Part shown: piece after piece, positions 1-11,867 of the stretch | Layout of the letters: each line of letters begins with the position of its first letter | How positions within the stretch are numbered: position 1 is the stretch's first letter | From: Sphaeroforma sirkka | Taxonomy: Eukaryota > Opisthokonta > Ichthyosporea > Ichthyophonida | Assembly: GCA_001586965.3 (NCBI GenBank) | Contig: LUCW03001611.1 | Span: 1-56,338, forward strand | Direction of reading: 5' to 3' | DNA length: 56,338 nt | Made by a program: the position numbers and the translations under genes | The notes under the pieces: generated by a model | What the model saw: only the letters and a program-made list of their open reading frames with translations | Told to the model about the DNA's origin: nothing | Database searches by the model: none

Positions 1-466
1 TAATTTTTGATATCGAAAATCTGTTCACAGGGAAATGTAAGATGCATTATTACGTGTATAGCGAAACGGATGGCGCAATGGGAACAAGCGATTGACTCCG
101 GGAGAACATCAAAAGGAGCTTTACATCAAATTATCAAGCAATATGAAAAGGAGAGGGAAGTTTTCTTAATGACCTCGTCTAGTTTTGCCGGTACGTAAGG
201 GATTCCAGTGGCGTATCGAATGAATATAGAACATTTTCGAAATGTATCTTTCAAAGAATAGGATTGTTAAAGAGTCTAACTTCCATAGTTTAATCTGCCC
301 TGTCACCGCCCTGTCACAGATATCAGTGTCCGTCCCAGATGCTGATAACAACTGACACCTATACAGACAAAAACCTCTCCAGCGAAATGTGACATGGTAA
401 CCAATGAAAGTATGTTTTTTCAGGCTGTATATCTCTTGATAGTTGAGCTAGTGTAAAAAACCATAT

Positions 467-882
467 TTGAGTAACAACATCAATGATTTATGTTCATATT
501 CAAAACTTGTGCTTGCTGACATAATATGTACATTACTTGGTACAGAGACAAGCTCTTCTATCGTTGCAGACAAAGGACACACATCCAGCCAAATGAGAAC
601 AACAGCTAGTAAATCCGACAACGATAATGACTACGCATCAAGGTGTGTTTTACATTTTGAGAAGGATTGTCGATTCTCTGTACCGAGGTGAAACTCGGTA
701 AAGTTTTTATTGATCCCCATATTCCCAACCTACAATTAGCAGTGAACTGCCAGGAAATTAGAGCATCAAATATATCAGGCCGAAATCCATGCATCGGTGC
801 ACCAATGAGGAAAAACCGCAACGCACGCCTAGCAGCCAAACGAAACAAGACGCTTGGCAAGTCTAGGGGTGTTAATGACTAA
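467..882 (+). other. Unassigned low-confidence coding remnants upstream of the Ulp1-like gene
   Basis: Two short overlapping reading frames (467-691 and 667-882) precede the protease gene. The first ends with a Cys-x2-His-Phe segment followed, after a stop, by a Leu-Ile-Pro-rich stretch, loosely like the end of a THAP zinc finger, a DNA-binding domain found in some transposases. The second ends in an Arg/Lys-rich tail (residues about 48-66). Neither is long enough for a firm call. They may be the eroded C-terminal part of a transposon protein read with frameshifts, or chance frames. Confidence 0.2.
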
Positions 883-1018
883 CAAAACAAGTTGTATCAC
901 TCTACATTGTTGAGAAAGAGAGCGCCGCCTTCTACAATAAGCAGCGGAAACAGTGAATATGTAGAAAAGAAGCGAAAAGAGATAATCAACGTAAATACCA
1001 ATGTAGTGAAAGGTTGCT

Positions 1019-1601
1019 GTGGCAGAGTCGAAGTCATTTTATGTCGGCGGCTGGACCTTGCAGGAGAATGTTGTATTACAATGCTGCAAACCAGAGTGGA
1101 TCAAAGGCTCGCTTATATCCGGGGTATTCTACCATTTATCACAATTACCCTCTCTGGCTGTTCGTTTCTGTGATGCTGATGCACACAGAGTATGGATGAA
1201 GGACTTATACAAGTATCGTAGGGTAAGAAAGCTTACGACCAAGAGACCACCACAGGTGTTCGAAAGGATTTCTGTATTGATCCCATGGAATCATAGCAAT
1301 GCACATTGGAACTTGGCGATTGTTATATTGTACAACAACTAACGCTACATTTACTATTTTAGATGGTATGCCAAATCCTGTTAGAGCTGACGAACTATTC
1401 AATTATATAGTACGATGGATGAAATGTTACCTCACAGATAAAGTTACATACAGCCTAAAAGTAGGCGGTATAAACCAACACGACAGTTTTAGCTGTGGGT
1501 TTTGCTTTGTGCCTATGCTAGAGCAGTATCAGAAAATTCACAACTCGTGCATGATCGGAGGCATTGTCTTCGCACGAATATGTCACAAGCGTCCAACATG
1601 A
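1019..1601 (+). pseudogene. Ulp1/C48-family cysteine protease domain, frameshifted
   Basis: C48 (Ulp1/SENP-like) enzymes cleave SUMO or related isopeptide bonds with a His-Asp-Gln-Cys active site. All four signatures are visible. The His-Trp pair is at 1304-1309 in the context PWNHSNAHWNLAIV. The Asp is at 1362-1364 (ILDGM). The Gln is at 1476-1478, and the Cys at 1494-1496 in QHDSFSCGF, matching the family pattern Q-x-D-x3-C-G. The first half reads in one frame (1019-1342) and the second in another (about 1299-1601). One extra T near 1333 explains the switch. The domain lies about 400 bases inside the MULE end and reads toward it. Plant MULE lineages and KDZ transposons are known to carry Ulp1-like genes. 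The N-terminal part is not recognised and the start is unknown. Confidence 0.75.
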
Positions 1602-1789
1602 CAACATAATTAAGAAATGGATTTCCGAAACACTATTCTCGTATATTCCTGTAAAAGAGCATCACAGACCACGTGACTTGCAAACCAGGCAGTGAGATAA
1701 GCTTGAATGAAGCAGCATATATCAACACCAATCAATAAAAGAGACATAACATACCGCCCCTCAACACATTTATTCGTAAAGAATGGATA

Positions 1790-1983
1790 TAGCCGAAGGC
1801 CCTTTAATTTAAATTTAGCAAATTTTGCGCGACAAAGTCACTAAATATACATAAAAAATTGAATTGTCACTAAATGTACATTTGTACATCTTTGATCCAT
1901 AATTTCAGTACGTTTTCATCGAGAAAAGGGTGAATGTACATTTAGTGACTTTCCACATTTTCAATGTACATTTAGCGACTTTG

Positions 1984-1986
<3 letters not shown>
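1790..1986 (-). repeat. MULE terminal/subterminal region with iterated GTCACTAAATGTACATT motif
   Basis: Three to four copies of the motif lie within 200 bases, in both orientations, the outermost ending at 1986. The block is homologous, in inverted orientation, to 19141-19330. The surrounding text (the GCCTTCGGCTATAT segment and the CGATGAAAACGTACTGAAA segment) is shared as well. Confidence 0.8.

Positions 1987-2032
<46 letters not shown>
1987..2032. repeat. (TA)n microsatellite
   Basis: Uninterrupted TA dinucleotide run directly abutting the MULE end. 2033-2115 shows nothing recognisable beyond AT-rich sequence. Confidence 0.95.
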
Positions 2033-2039
<7 letters not shown>

Positions 2040-2115
2040 CACAATATTATAATAAAGGTTCTTGTGAATAAGTAGGTTTTAACAATTGAAGGATCATCAT
2101 AATAATGACAAATAG

Positions 2116-3182
2116 CTAGTATACGTCGCGATCAGCATCCGTTGGCTGAAGAATTAGGGTAGAGAGAAGGCTCATCAAGGATAGTCCCAAGACCACGATT
2201 ATTGGGATTATGATATTGACGACCCATAACGAGGGTGTACGGGGCAGTATCCAGTGTTCACACTCGAAATATGGACTCGAGCAAACTTCCAGGGCTCCAA
2301 ATCTTACGTCTTTTGGTAGTGTTTTCGTTTGATCCAGGCGGAGTATATTAATGACCTTTTCAACCAACCCATTATTTCGGTGGTCGCCCACAGAGACAAC
2401 ATGACATTCAGTGCTTTTGCGAAGTGTACACAGTTTTGAATAATTGAGAATCAAAGAGGTCGTCTACATCAACAACATATTGTGCAGTATATGCTCATTG
2501 CTTCGCTTGTTGTTGCCATTGCTGGATGACATCGAAAAAAAGATCTTATCAGTGCGGCGCATAGACGAAGTATGGACCAGTCGTGTGACAGAAGAGCTGT
2601 AACTTAAAACCACGTGATATGAGTGGCATGACTTTGAAATCGAGATGACGAACAGCGCCCAAGAAAGTACCACTGTCAGGTTGAGCTAGGAGATCCATAG
2701 TGGAGTCAAGAGTATCTCTTATTAAAATATAGCAAGGGCAGGTAATGAAAAGGTGCAGTAAAAAATCATGCTTTATCTTCCAACCAAATAAATCCAGCAT
2801 TAAGCGCGATATGAGAGAGGATCGAAGATGCCCTAGGTTTGGTGGGCTGACCAAAGCATACGATGGACGCGCTCAGGGGAAAACTGCCCGAGTATGTGAC
2901 ATATAGACTGTACATGAAAGTTCTTGTAAAACCTGGGATAAGTTGCTTCATTTCTCGCAGTGTGTAGATGGGGAACAGTAGAATAGTCTGTTCAGAGCAT
3001 AGAAGTGTGTTCATCACCTGCGAGGATAGCAGACACATGACATGGGCGTACAACAGACGGGGAGGAAGTATGTACCCTATCGGTGGCACAATAGAGGCTG
3101 AAGACACCAAACAGTCTTGTTGAAGGGCTTCTATGTGTAGCAATTGAGGGCCAAGAGTATCGCCAGGATGATCGTCTAACAC
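2116..3182 (-). pseudogene. pol: Copia reverse transcriptase C-terminus and RNase H remnant
   Basis: The frame at 3182-2766 contains a stretch resembling the copia segment that follows the RT active site: Met-Tyr, then a Ser-rich FPLSASIVCF, then QPTKPRASSILSHIAL, corresponding to the family's Pro-Thr, His and Arg-Ile-Leu-x-Tyr-Leu landmarks. The following frames (2854-2549, 2673-2464, 2454-2116) contain a degraded copy of the copia RNase H 'SSTEAEY' region (IFFSMSSSNG) and tail. No YVDD motif is visible. All catalytic positions I can place are altered, so this is non-functional. The assignment rests on weak but ordered similarity. Confidence 0.45.
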
Positions 3183-4572
3183 GCGCTCTTCATCAGGTTC
3201 AGAATCATGTTACGCTAAATGCATGTACGGCACCAATGCCCTACTTGTCACTGGAGAGGTAGACAGTGGAGGAACTGGCGTGTCTTAAATAAAGGACCGA
3301 GAGGGCTGGGATGCTGAAAGGTAGGGGTCACAGGTGAAAGGACGACGGTATTCGTTGGCAAGGAGCTCGTACCAGACGTCGGGTGAACCGTCAAAGTTTG
3401 GTCACAGATATGCCGGAGTAAAAACGGTTGTTTTGTTCAACGTCACTTCCGAGTTTCAGCAAAAGAATGACGCAACGAATTTTATATGCACAACTATAGT
3501 TCTGGGTTATAGGTAGTGGCCGAGTGTCGTCTAGGTAACACCATAGCTAACACTTAATCCGAAGTGACGGGATTCAGTATTCCAGGGGGAGGGCCAGTGG
3601 TTTCTACCAATTTCCAAATGAAAATAGGTATGGACAAGGACTAGTCAGTTAGGTACTATGAATGACCAGCAAGCGTGTAGTCCCACGGAGGTATACCAAG
3701 AGGTGCTGTATAACTCTTGAAGGTGTCAAGTTTATACAAGGTGTCAAGTCAATGAGAACATTTTTCGCGTGGGCAATTAACACTCGGGGGGCGTAATGAT
3801 AGTAAGAGAAGGAAATACTGGGTTTGGGAAGTCAAAATCAGCAGTGTAATCAATAAGGTCTTCAGAGGAATTTAAGCCGTCGTCGAAAGAAGTGTCGACC
3901 GAGTCCAAACATTCCGTCGTTTAAGACGGTGACGACGGACGAGTGCGAGCCAGTGGATCCAGGCGAATGGAGAAAGTCAAATGGGCCATCTGTTTCTGTG
4001 CGATATGAGCCGTCGAAAGACATGGTGGACATAGCATCAATATGAATGTGTGGAGGGGGCAGGGGCGGGCTCTGTTCGACCAGCGTGGACTGAAGGCGTT
4101 ATCGTCGGCGATCATCAAGATATCCTTAGAAATCGGTAATGAGACCCTTAGGAGTAGTATATTGAAATGGTGCACTACTCATAGAAGGAACGCGAGCAGG
4201 GGAGAGGTATTTCGGCTGGGGTAGCGGGTGGCATGGGATCTGTGGCTGGGAGAGCCAGAGGTAATGGAAGAGTCCGGAAAGCGGTTGACGGGCCGGTGTC
4301 TGCGGGATGTATGTTGGTGCAACAGGACGTGTGTGTACCGGGGGATGGGCAAGATAGAGCGGTTTGGTGGTATACGAAGTATCCGTGACATGTGGCTGCG
4401 GTGGCGCAGAAGCAACAATGGAAGGCGTAGATGCAAGATGTGGCACAGCAACGGTGATCGAAGAGTCCAACTCGTACCAGTTGGCGGTGATAACATGTCT
4501 GGACGGTGTAGCAGTACATGTGCAGCGTTGACATGTCGCATTCCACTGTGGCAGTTTGTCAGGTAACAAATG
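3183..4572 (-). pseudogene. Copia integrase-RT linker and lost RT N-terminus
   Basis: Between the recognisable integrase and RT C-terminus lies a Pro/Ser/Thr-rich frame (4569-4126), as is typical of the copia spacer. About 900 bases after it show no convincing RT motif. The RT palm is presumably too eroded to recognise. Confidence 0.3.
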
Positions 4573-5382
4573 TCATCGCGAGAGCAGAGTTGGCGCCGAG
4601 TGGCAAATTTTTAGATTTTCATGTGCCAGGTGTGCAGTTGGCTCCCGACCTAGGAAAACACTAAATTCAGCCAAAGAGCCATACTTATGGGCGCTTTTGG
4701 CCTTCGTACCAGACAGATTGAACATGGCTACGCACCCGTATCGGGCGTGGGGAATCTGGGGACGGTGGTACAGTACCACTTGTCTGAAGGAGAATGTAAA
4801 CGCTCGTTCACTGCGCGGTTCTCGTTCCGGATTGTATCTGCAAGGGTCTGTGTATGCACCCAAAGAGAAATCGGTTTTGGAGAGTCGATTAGCAAAATGG
4901 TGGTGAGTTCATTCATTGTGCGGTACGGACTCTCCACCTTATCATTTAGTTGTGGAGTGTTCGCGGACGATTTGCGAAGGGCCTTACCACGGGTTACAAA
5001 CATGACGCGAGTCTTCTTACTTTGGAAGTAACTGTCGCCATCAGCGAGGACGGTTTGTGGCTTAAAGTGAGCCGGAACCTTAACAAGGAGAGCTAGGAGT
5101 GCTTTTGTCATGTCAGCTTTGTCGAAACGCGTGCCGTTAAAAAACATGTTAAAAAACATAACGATTTCCGTACCTATCTTTAGGCATCAGGCCCTGGAGA
5201 TCAACACGAAACTGTTCTTGACAGGTTTGCTTTAAAGCTTCCCTTCTTGACAGACAGGGCAGTTCTTTGGAAACTCTGGATTCGCGCGGGCTTAAGTGAG
5301 GCAACCGAGTTGGGACTGGCGAGCGAAGGGGACTCAGTAACGCAACAAGAGTATGGACCCTTTTCGCAAGCTGTTTGTCCAT
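4573..5382 (-). pseudogene. pol: Copia integrase remnant
   Basis: Spread over three frames (5382-5149, 5159-4728, 4863-4573). The first has a Cys-x2-Ser-x-Arg version of the pre-integrase zinc region followed by FRVDLQGLMP, matching the first catalytic Asp context of copia integrases. Next comes VLADGDSYF at the place of the Ser-Asp-Asn-Gly-x-Glu-Phe motif. SANTPQLNDKVE follows in place of SAPYTPQQNGVAE, which carries the catalytic Glu, and then an LW and an NR landmark at family spacing. The last frame ends with SVFLGREP, the family's 'FLGY' position. The second Asp context is damaged and several stops are present. Confidence 0.7.
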
Positions 5383-5487
5383 ACCGAAGGAAGGTAGTCG
5401 ACGTGTTATGTATGATTTAAATCCCAGGTTGAATCCGTGACAGGAAAAGCGGCCACCAGACTGAGCATGGGCGCAAGGGAACGCAGA

Positions 5488-5877
5488 TTACGAGAATAAT
5501 GCCCAGGTGTATACTAAGTTTGATAAGGTCATATATATCAGACCATCTGGGGTCACCGTATGTTCGTTCGGGAATTTAGTCAACCTTGTCGTAGCAGTTA
5601 GCAAAGCCGCACTCGGTTCCGGCGAAACGCGGGAGCTGAATATTCGATTTAGAGGTAAAATCGTTAATCGTAGGGAAATACACGCCTCTGTCGTAGCCAT
5701 GAGAGGTGGTGGGTGCGTTAATTTTATGTTGTCTTTGGCTGTCATGCGGATGCTAGTTTCCTGGCTTTTGCGACCGTTGTTACGACGATATTCTTCGTAA
5801 GTTTGGGTGAGCGGGGGATGAGTGGCCGTCGGTTGGATGACATCTGCGCTGGTAGACGTAGAGGAGAGAATAGTCAT
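5488..5877 (-). pseudogene. Copia protease/pre-integrase region remnant
   Basis: A 129-residue frame whose second half has the spacing of the copia segment between protease and integrase (a Leu-x3-Leu-Pro segment, an Asn-x3-Ser segment, then TVTPDGLIYM). The protease Asp motif is not visible. Placement between the zinc knuckle and integrase frames supports the assignment. Confidence 0.35.
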
Positions 5878-6198
5878 AGTGGATTACGGCAGACGACGTA
5901 GTCGTAGCGTGCATGTTCACCGTGCTAGTACGTAGACCTCAAAAGTGAACGATAGATTAGAGGGCGCAGAACGAGAGGGTGATGACGAGGTAGGAGTTGG
6001 ATCAGGAATATAGACTTGGCGAGATACAGTTGTAGGAGCCTCTACAGGAGAATATGGTCGACAACTTTAGTGCGACCAAATTGGGCCTGAGCTGAAAAAA
6101 GTATTGGTAGAAGTAGGGAAAGTGCAATGAAGTGCAGTAGAGAGCCGTTGAAGGGTTGGATAAGATATGTGATAGCCTCCATTGACACGTGTGATAAT

Positions 6199-6492
6199 TT
6201 ACAGTAGCCCGCCCCCCTCCCCCCACTCCCCATCAATGAGCATAGCGGTATGTGATTTGTGATTTGTGTGGTCAACAGTAATACGAGCGACAAGAGAGTA
6301 ACAAATGTTGTTTTTAATAGATCGGCGTCTACAATAGATGTTATTGTGACCCATTTTGTTACATGTTGAACATTGTAGGGAGCCAGCAGTGTAATTGTGT
6401 GTTATTGTAGCCTTTAGTTTCACAGCCGATAGAATATTTAGACGATTGGTGGGTGGTCTTTCAGCAGACAAAACATGTCTGAGCACGATCAA
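6199..6492 (-). pseudogene. gag: Copia gag C-terminus with CCHC zinc knuckle
   Basis: Contains a perfect retroviral-type zinc knuckle, CSTCNKMGHNNIYC (C-x2-C-x4-H-x4-C), at 6331-6372, followed by a basic patch. Zinc knuckles in nucleocapsid bind the element RNA during packaging. It is the best-preserved piece of the copia remnant and lies at the expected place upstream of the protease/integrase fragments. The rest of gag is not recognisable. Confidence 0.7.
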
Positions 6493-6916
6493 ATTCGCAT
6501 ATATTTAAATATATCTATAAGTCTAGGTATACAAGCACAGTAATAAATATTTCTATTGATAGATTTCATACATGATCCAGGTACAACTGTTATGTTTTCG
6601 ATATCAAAGGTGTTATACGTCATAAAAAAAATAGATAGTTATGGGAAAACGTAATTACATATTTTGATTTCATTTAGAGAACAAAAAAAAAGTGTGAGTA
6701 CATCACAATTTCCAGATACAATGAGGAGTAATAACCTCGAACCGGTTTCAGGTCGACGGGAATATTTGAGGCGACAGTCGCACGAGATGCACGCTGTGCA
6801 ACCGTGAGATGCTCGGGGTCGGTACTGTGCCAATAGTCGAGCAGATTACAAAGAGCGATAGGCGTGAGAAGGCAAGGAGTGCCGTACCAGTCTGCTCCCG
6901 GTCTTCTTGAAAAAAA

Positions 6917-7516
6917 TGTAAACTTCGATGGAAATTACTAGGTTTCAAACTATATTAAACTAAAATACAATTTAGTCAGTTAGGATTTAGCAGTGGTAGC
7001 TTGTGTAAGAATGATCAGGACTGCCTCTTGTTAAGAGTCTAAATATCCTCGATCACACAGGGCGTACCTCTAGCTGTTCTTTATTGAATAATTTTCACTA
7101 GAAGTACTAAGTGTTCATGACCACTTGCCTAATTTGTAAATAGACATAATAACGTAAGTCACGTTAATACATTAGCTGATATAAATAAAGTTCCATCTGA
7201 AGAAAAGTTAAAAAAAAAAGAAAAGACTTATTGGATTTTGGAGATTGGCGGGAGGACCAAAATCTATAAGTAGTAGTTCGGAGACTATAAAATTTAGTTT
7301 ATAATATCCTACATCTACTAATGTCTCAAATAGGTCCAAGTAGATGAGTCATACCAAATACTCAGGCTATTGGAGCCATCAAAGTGAATTTAGAACACTT
7401 TGGAAATATTGGAAAAAGAGCTTGTACTTAAATTATTTAAAATACAAATAAAAAAACCAATGTATTATCTCAATTGATCTTGATATTTTAGACTGACCGG
7501 AGGCCGTATTTCTACA
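6917..7516 (-). repeat. Family A LTR (3' LTR of A1)
   Basis: A 600-bp repeat beginning TGTAAACTTCG and ending TTTCTACA, i.e. TGTA...TACA ends. In element orientation it contains TTCAATAAAGAACAG, a candidate polyadenylation signal, and AT-rich TATA-like stretches. Other copies: 12446-13025, 32585-33179, 47407-48003, 55707-56303. Confidence 0.95.
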
Positions 7517-7642
7517 TAGCCCCAGTAGCTTTTAGAACTACGAACGTACGTTAAGATACGATCTAGTTGGTAAAGCGAAAACCAAAGTAAAAACGGTTTC
7601 GGTCATGACTTATCGAGTAAGTATGTGCCTATATGTACGAGT

Positions 7643-10600
7643 TCAAGACTCATGTTGTACTCTATGTCGTTTAGTATTTGGTCCAGTAACCATTTCCGAT
7701 GTAGGCGCCTTACGTTTATTATTTGGTAAGGTAATAGCCAAAGGCTGTTCTTCATTAGTAAGTAAGTTTGAACAATTTTCTGCACTGTTGGTAAGCAGAT
7801 CAGAAAGTTTAGTCACGTAGGAAGTAGGTGGCAAATAGGGAATTTCAGATCCGTCAGGGTTTGTAGTCACCTGAGGAAACCTTTTCGTTTATCTCGTGTG
7901 TTCTTATGTAAACGCTTATTCCATTTCTTATTAAAGATACGAAGAAAGTCGCGAGATTCACGAAATGCATCGGAGGTTAGCCAAGCTACTGTCCCATCCA
8001 TGAAACGGGTCTTGTAGTAAGTGTAACCGTCTTCGGATGTTTTATCAATTATATCTTTGACTTGTGACTCCATAACTGGTATATCAGAATCAAATGAGCG
8101 AGCGAATGAGAGTTCGGAGGTAGGGATACGGTGAGTGCCTAGATTGGTTGCGCTAGTACCATCAATGTTATTCACTTCGTAAGTATCACTCTTCTCATCA
8201 TGGTAGGAAATAACAAAAGGTCCTATCGTCTTAGAAGAGAGTTCGGTAACGTTGGCGTTTCGATTTATAATGTTAACGTAATCGCCGACTTTGAACTGAA
8301 CAATGTTCTTAGTGTTATTCCATCGGTCATACGCTTTAAGTAGGACGCGATTCTTGTGCTCGAGTAAACAGGGGTAAACAACGTTCTGCATATGCTCGAT
8401 CTTTTGTAGCCACGGGGTAGCGTGTGTTTTCGGGCGCAGTTTTATCAAACGTTGCTTGTAATTCACTATAGCGGCCAAAGAAATAGTGAAACGGGAGTGT
8501 TCCAGTTTGAGGATTCATGCAGTTATTCATTTGAGTCTGAACCCATTTCAAATGATAAGGCCACATATCCTCAACGTCGTCTAGTGCGGTACGCAAGAGT
8601 TTCTTAAGTTCTCTATGACGTGTCTCATTTGCACCCTGCGTTTGAGGTTTGTGGGCGAACACCACGCCTATGGGTCATGCCTGATACGAGTATAAGTGCC
8701 TCCATTACGTCGGTACAAAACTCACTACCGTTATCAGAACATAGTACTCTCGGGGGAAACCGAAGTCATTAAAGACGTGATAGCATAATTCTGCCACTGT
8801 TTGTGGACGTTTGTTCGGTATTGCATAAAGCAAGTTATAGCCCGAAGCCACACATAAGAAATGACAGATATATACATCGCCAGTATGCTTGGATCGCGGA
8901 GTTTAACCAAATCGACTATGACTCGGCGCATCGGTTGGTCTTCTGTCACACTTTTTTTAGGGGTGCCCAACCGTATCGCTTGATCTGGTTCTTTTCACAA
9001 TCAGTACAGCGTCGGTATACTTCACGTATGGTTTTTTTTCAGCGCCGGGTGATCAAGCCCTGCACGAATAGCCATTTTATAAGTATGCTCATATGCTCGA
9101 TGCGTTAAATTATGTATAATTTTAACTCTACTTTCGAGCTCCTCTAAGTCAGTCAGATTCTGCGTAACGCTGGCTGGATGAACCATAGTCCTGTTGGAAA
9201 GGGCAACCTCAGTATCAGGAGGGGTAGAGTCCTGAGATACATAATTGACAACATTGGATTGTTGAAGTATCTTCTTCAGTTGTTTCGCAACTCCTGGCTG
9301 TTCTTAAGCAGCGCTTTAAGTAGTTGAGTGCGAGCTTCAGGTTGTCTTAGAGTTTTGAGTCTTTGATCCATGGCCTTAGCTAGTTCCATGTTTTTTTACG
9401 ATCTAATGCCGTTTCAATCGGCATTACCTCGACTGCAATCTTGTTGGGTGCATGTGTTGTACGAGTCTTGAGCTTTTGTTCAAACTCTTTAGACTCCTCT
9501 AGTTTAGCTAAGAATTCGGTTGAGGGTTTCCACTTAGTGGTACCTGCAGGACCGATGCGACAAACAATGGTGTGTTTCCAAGGCGTCTTCTTAATAGAAT
9601 AGGATCCCTGATACAAGAACGTGTCGGTTTCACGGTCGACATAAATAGGTTCGTCTTGAATCATATTAATTAAATCACGTATCCATGGGTCGGAGTTACG
9701 TAAGGGACAACACAGCGTAATGGTAGATTTAGTAATATTAACATAATTTAACAACTGTGCGATAAGTTGACAAGGTGGGTTAGCCCACGCATTATGCTTT
9801 GATAAGTCAAGCTGAAATGCATCACCTTTAGGATGAGTCAACGACCTATATTCAGAAACCTGTTTGTTATGTTCTGCGGCGAACATATCAACAGTAAATG
9901 GACCCCATCGTGATTGAGCGAGGTTAAACCATTTCTTATTTAGCATCCAATCGGTTGCTAATAACTCTTTGACTGTTTTCTGGTAGTCGGGCACAAGTCG
10001 AGAGAGCATGTCAGGAAGATGGTTATGTATTCCTGGAATGTGTGTTATATTAAAAGCGAACTTGGCAATAATGTCATGCCAGCGGCTCACCAACTGTGAA
10101 TCAGGGTTCATATCTTTTAAGTATGTTAAAGACTTTTGATCACAGGCGACAGTAAAGTAACTTCCATAAAGGTAGTCTTTAAACTGTCTTAGCGCAGTAA
10201 CTATAGCAAGGAGCTCTTGTTTAACGGTAGGGTAATTCCGTTGACTCTTATTATAACTCTTGCTAAAGAATTGTATGTAGCGCGGTTTACCATTTATCGT
10301 ATGATAAAGCACTCCACCTACCGCTCGATCTGAAGCGTCGGTTGCTACTTGAATGGGACACCATCCACAGGGTACTGCATGATGGGTGCGTCCATTACTT
10401 TACTTTTGACTAGTTTAAATGCATCATCACATTCTTTAGTCCAAAGCTTTCCCAAAGGTCCTTTGTGCAGCCGTAGGTGACTGAAAGGCTTTAAGTAATG
10501 AGAAAGATGCGGTACCGAATCCGAGAAGAAGTTAACAAACCCACACACAGAGTTCACATCTCTTCCAGTAATTGGTGTTGATAAATCCAACAGAAACTGT

Positions 10601-11858
10601 TTCTTGCCAGGATCAATTTCTACCCCTGCTGCAGATACTTTGTAGCCAAGTAAGTGTATAGTATCTTTAGCAAAAGAACACTTGTCTTCGTTAATCTTAA
10701 GTTTAGCATGATTAAGTCGCTTTAAGACTTCTTTAACGAGTTTAGCATGTTCATGTGCTGTCTTTGTAAAGATAACTATATCATCTAAATAGACTGATAC
10801 GTTATACGACAGGTCCGCAAATAGTTCCATCATAACTTGTTGGAAGAAAGAAGGTAACATGTGTAAGCCTTCAGGTGCACCTTTAAACTGGTACTTCTTA
10901 CCTTGCCAAGTAAAGGAAAAGTATTTCCTATGAGGCTCATATATCTGTAGTTGATGGAATGCAGCTTTTAAGTCTATCTTGGAAAAGATAGTCGCACCCT
11001 CCATTTTGCGTAGTATCTCGCTTATCTTAGGTAAGGGAAAACTATGTTGCGGAATTAGTTTGTTGATTGGTGACAGGTCTAGTACTACTCTTGTTTTACT
11101 AAACGTTCCATCAGATTTATATTGATCGACCGCTAAGAGAGCTAAGTTAACTGGGGTTGCATCATAATTGATTTCAATTAGACCCTGTTTTAACCAATCT
11201 TCGATTTGGGTTTTGACAACGTCTTTGTGTCTCCAACTCACGTAGTTATGTGAAGGACACTTTAACTTAGAGAAGTCGACGTTTGTTAAGTCAAGTCTAA
11301 CGTACCCATTAGAGAACTTAAACATACACCAGTCAGTTATTGCAATCTTCCTGTTTTGTATAATTAAGTCCATAATTATATCGGTAAAGTGCGGAATCAT
11401 ATCCTTTGCTTCACCTTCCGGAGGTTTAGGTATCTTTAACATATTATCATCTGACTGATCTTTATTCGGGTCCAGCCCATTAGGCAGACCAGTGAGTGTT
11501 ATACCTAAACTGAGAAGATCAGTCATACCTATAATTAAATCGTATTTCTGAGACATGTCAGTAACGATTAGGTGAGTCTTCACTTCTCTTCTATCTGACA
11601 GCATTATGTGTGCATAGTCAATGGCTTGTTCGCAAGTAGTAACTTTGCCATTTCCCAAGATTAAATCAGTTGTTTCGTTATGGACAGCCATATCTGTAGC
11701 GTAGGCTACTCGGCATGAGATAGCAGAGACTTCAGCCCCTGGATCAAATAGTGCCATAACTTTTCTCCATTTACGAAAACTGTTTGAAAGATACGTTCAT
11801 CTCCTTTGGTATAAATTTTATTGAACATTTTCTCATAATCTTGCTCTAGTGCGCACAT
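7643..11858 (-). CDS. pol: A1 pol: protease, RT, RNase H, methyltransferase-like domain, integrase, chromodomain
   Basis: The start is the ATG five codons after the gag stop, in the same frame as gag. The protease motif is DPGA (11737-11745), where families normally have DSG or DTG. The RT catalytic YLDD is at 10780-10791. RNase H follows (FFSKSYNKSQRNY and the ITHIPG tail). A DIRS-methyltransferase-like domain with ANPPC lies at about 9550-9889. The integrase has a CTDC zinc-binding pair, an SDNGSEF motif and a catalytic Glu in GANETRHREL with the family's 35-residue spacing, then IGPF (GPY/F module), a divergent C-terminal chromodomain, and a basic tail (KRHR). It would be about 1,400 residues. 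About six frame breaks occur, mostly in homopolymers (e.g. GGAGAAAAGTTATG against A5 in the intact copy at 51678), so the element may be less broken than it looks. Confidence 0.85.
9550..9889 (-). other. A1 DIRS-methyltransferase-like domain in pol
   Basis: Lies between RNase H and the integrase zinc finger. Order of motifs: VDMFAAEHNK, a GDAF segment, ANPPCQLI (Asn codon at 9779-9781), an ITLCCPLR segment and a DPWIRDL segment. NPP(Y/F/W/C) is the motif IV shape of N6-adenine methyltransferases. The overall order matches the Dam-like domain described in DIRS retrotransposons. The Cys in place of an aromatic residue suggests that catalytic activity is doubtful in this family. All A copies share it. 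Confidence 0.55.
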
Positions 11859-11867
11859 ATGGTACTG

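Larger units (their letters stand above)
1..1986 (+). mobile_element. Right-hand part of a Mutator-like (MULE) DNA transposon carrying a Ulp1-like gene
   Basis: The right end is defined at 1986. Read on the minus strand from there, the terminus GAACAAAGTCGCTAAATGTA is the same as the left end of the complete element at 19141. Similarity to that element continues inward for more than 300 bases, through the 1675-1985 subterminal region and into the Ulp1-like gene. The subterminal zone holds several copies of GTCACTAAATGTACATT in both orientations. The left end and any transposase lie outside the window or are unrecognisable in 1-900. The right flank is a (TA)n run, so a target duplication cannot be judged. 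Calling it a MULE is inferred from the 9-bp duplication of its relative. Confidence 0.65.
2116..6492 (-). mobile_element. Decayed Ty1/copia LTR retrotransposon (gag to RNase H), minus strand
   Basis: Fragments in copia order (gag zinc knuckle, protease/pre-integrase, integrase, linker, RT C-terminus, RNase H) run along the minus strand from 6492 down to 2116, each in a different frame with many stops. Integrase before reverse transcriptase is the copia order and separates this element from the Ty3/gypsy elements elsewhere in the window. No LTRs were found. The 5' side is cut by the family A LTR at 6917. 6493-6912 contains only short minus-strand frames of uncertain origin. The element looks much older than the A and B copies. 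Confidence 0.7.

Noticed and set aside
1330..1361. A possible tiny intron in the Ulp1 gene (GTACAAC...CTAAC...TTTTAG)
   Set aside because: Removing it would put the following sequence in the wrong frame and lose the catalytic Asp context; a single extra T explains the break.
1019..1601. Polinton/Maverick adenain-type protease
   Set aside because: The related complete element has 9-bp target duplications and short TIRs; no polymerase B, ATPase or capsid gene is present, and Polintons make 6-bp duplications.
4042..4906. Plus-strand frames of 60-116 residues over the copia linker and integrase
   Set aside because: They overlap the minus-strand copia integrase/linker remnant and show no motifs of their own.
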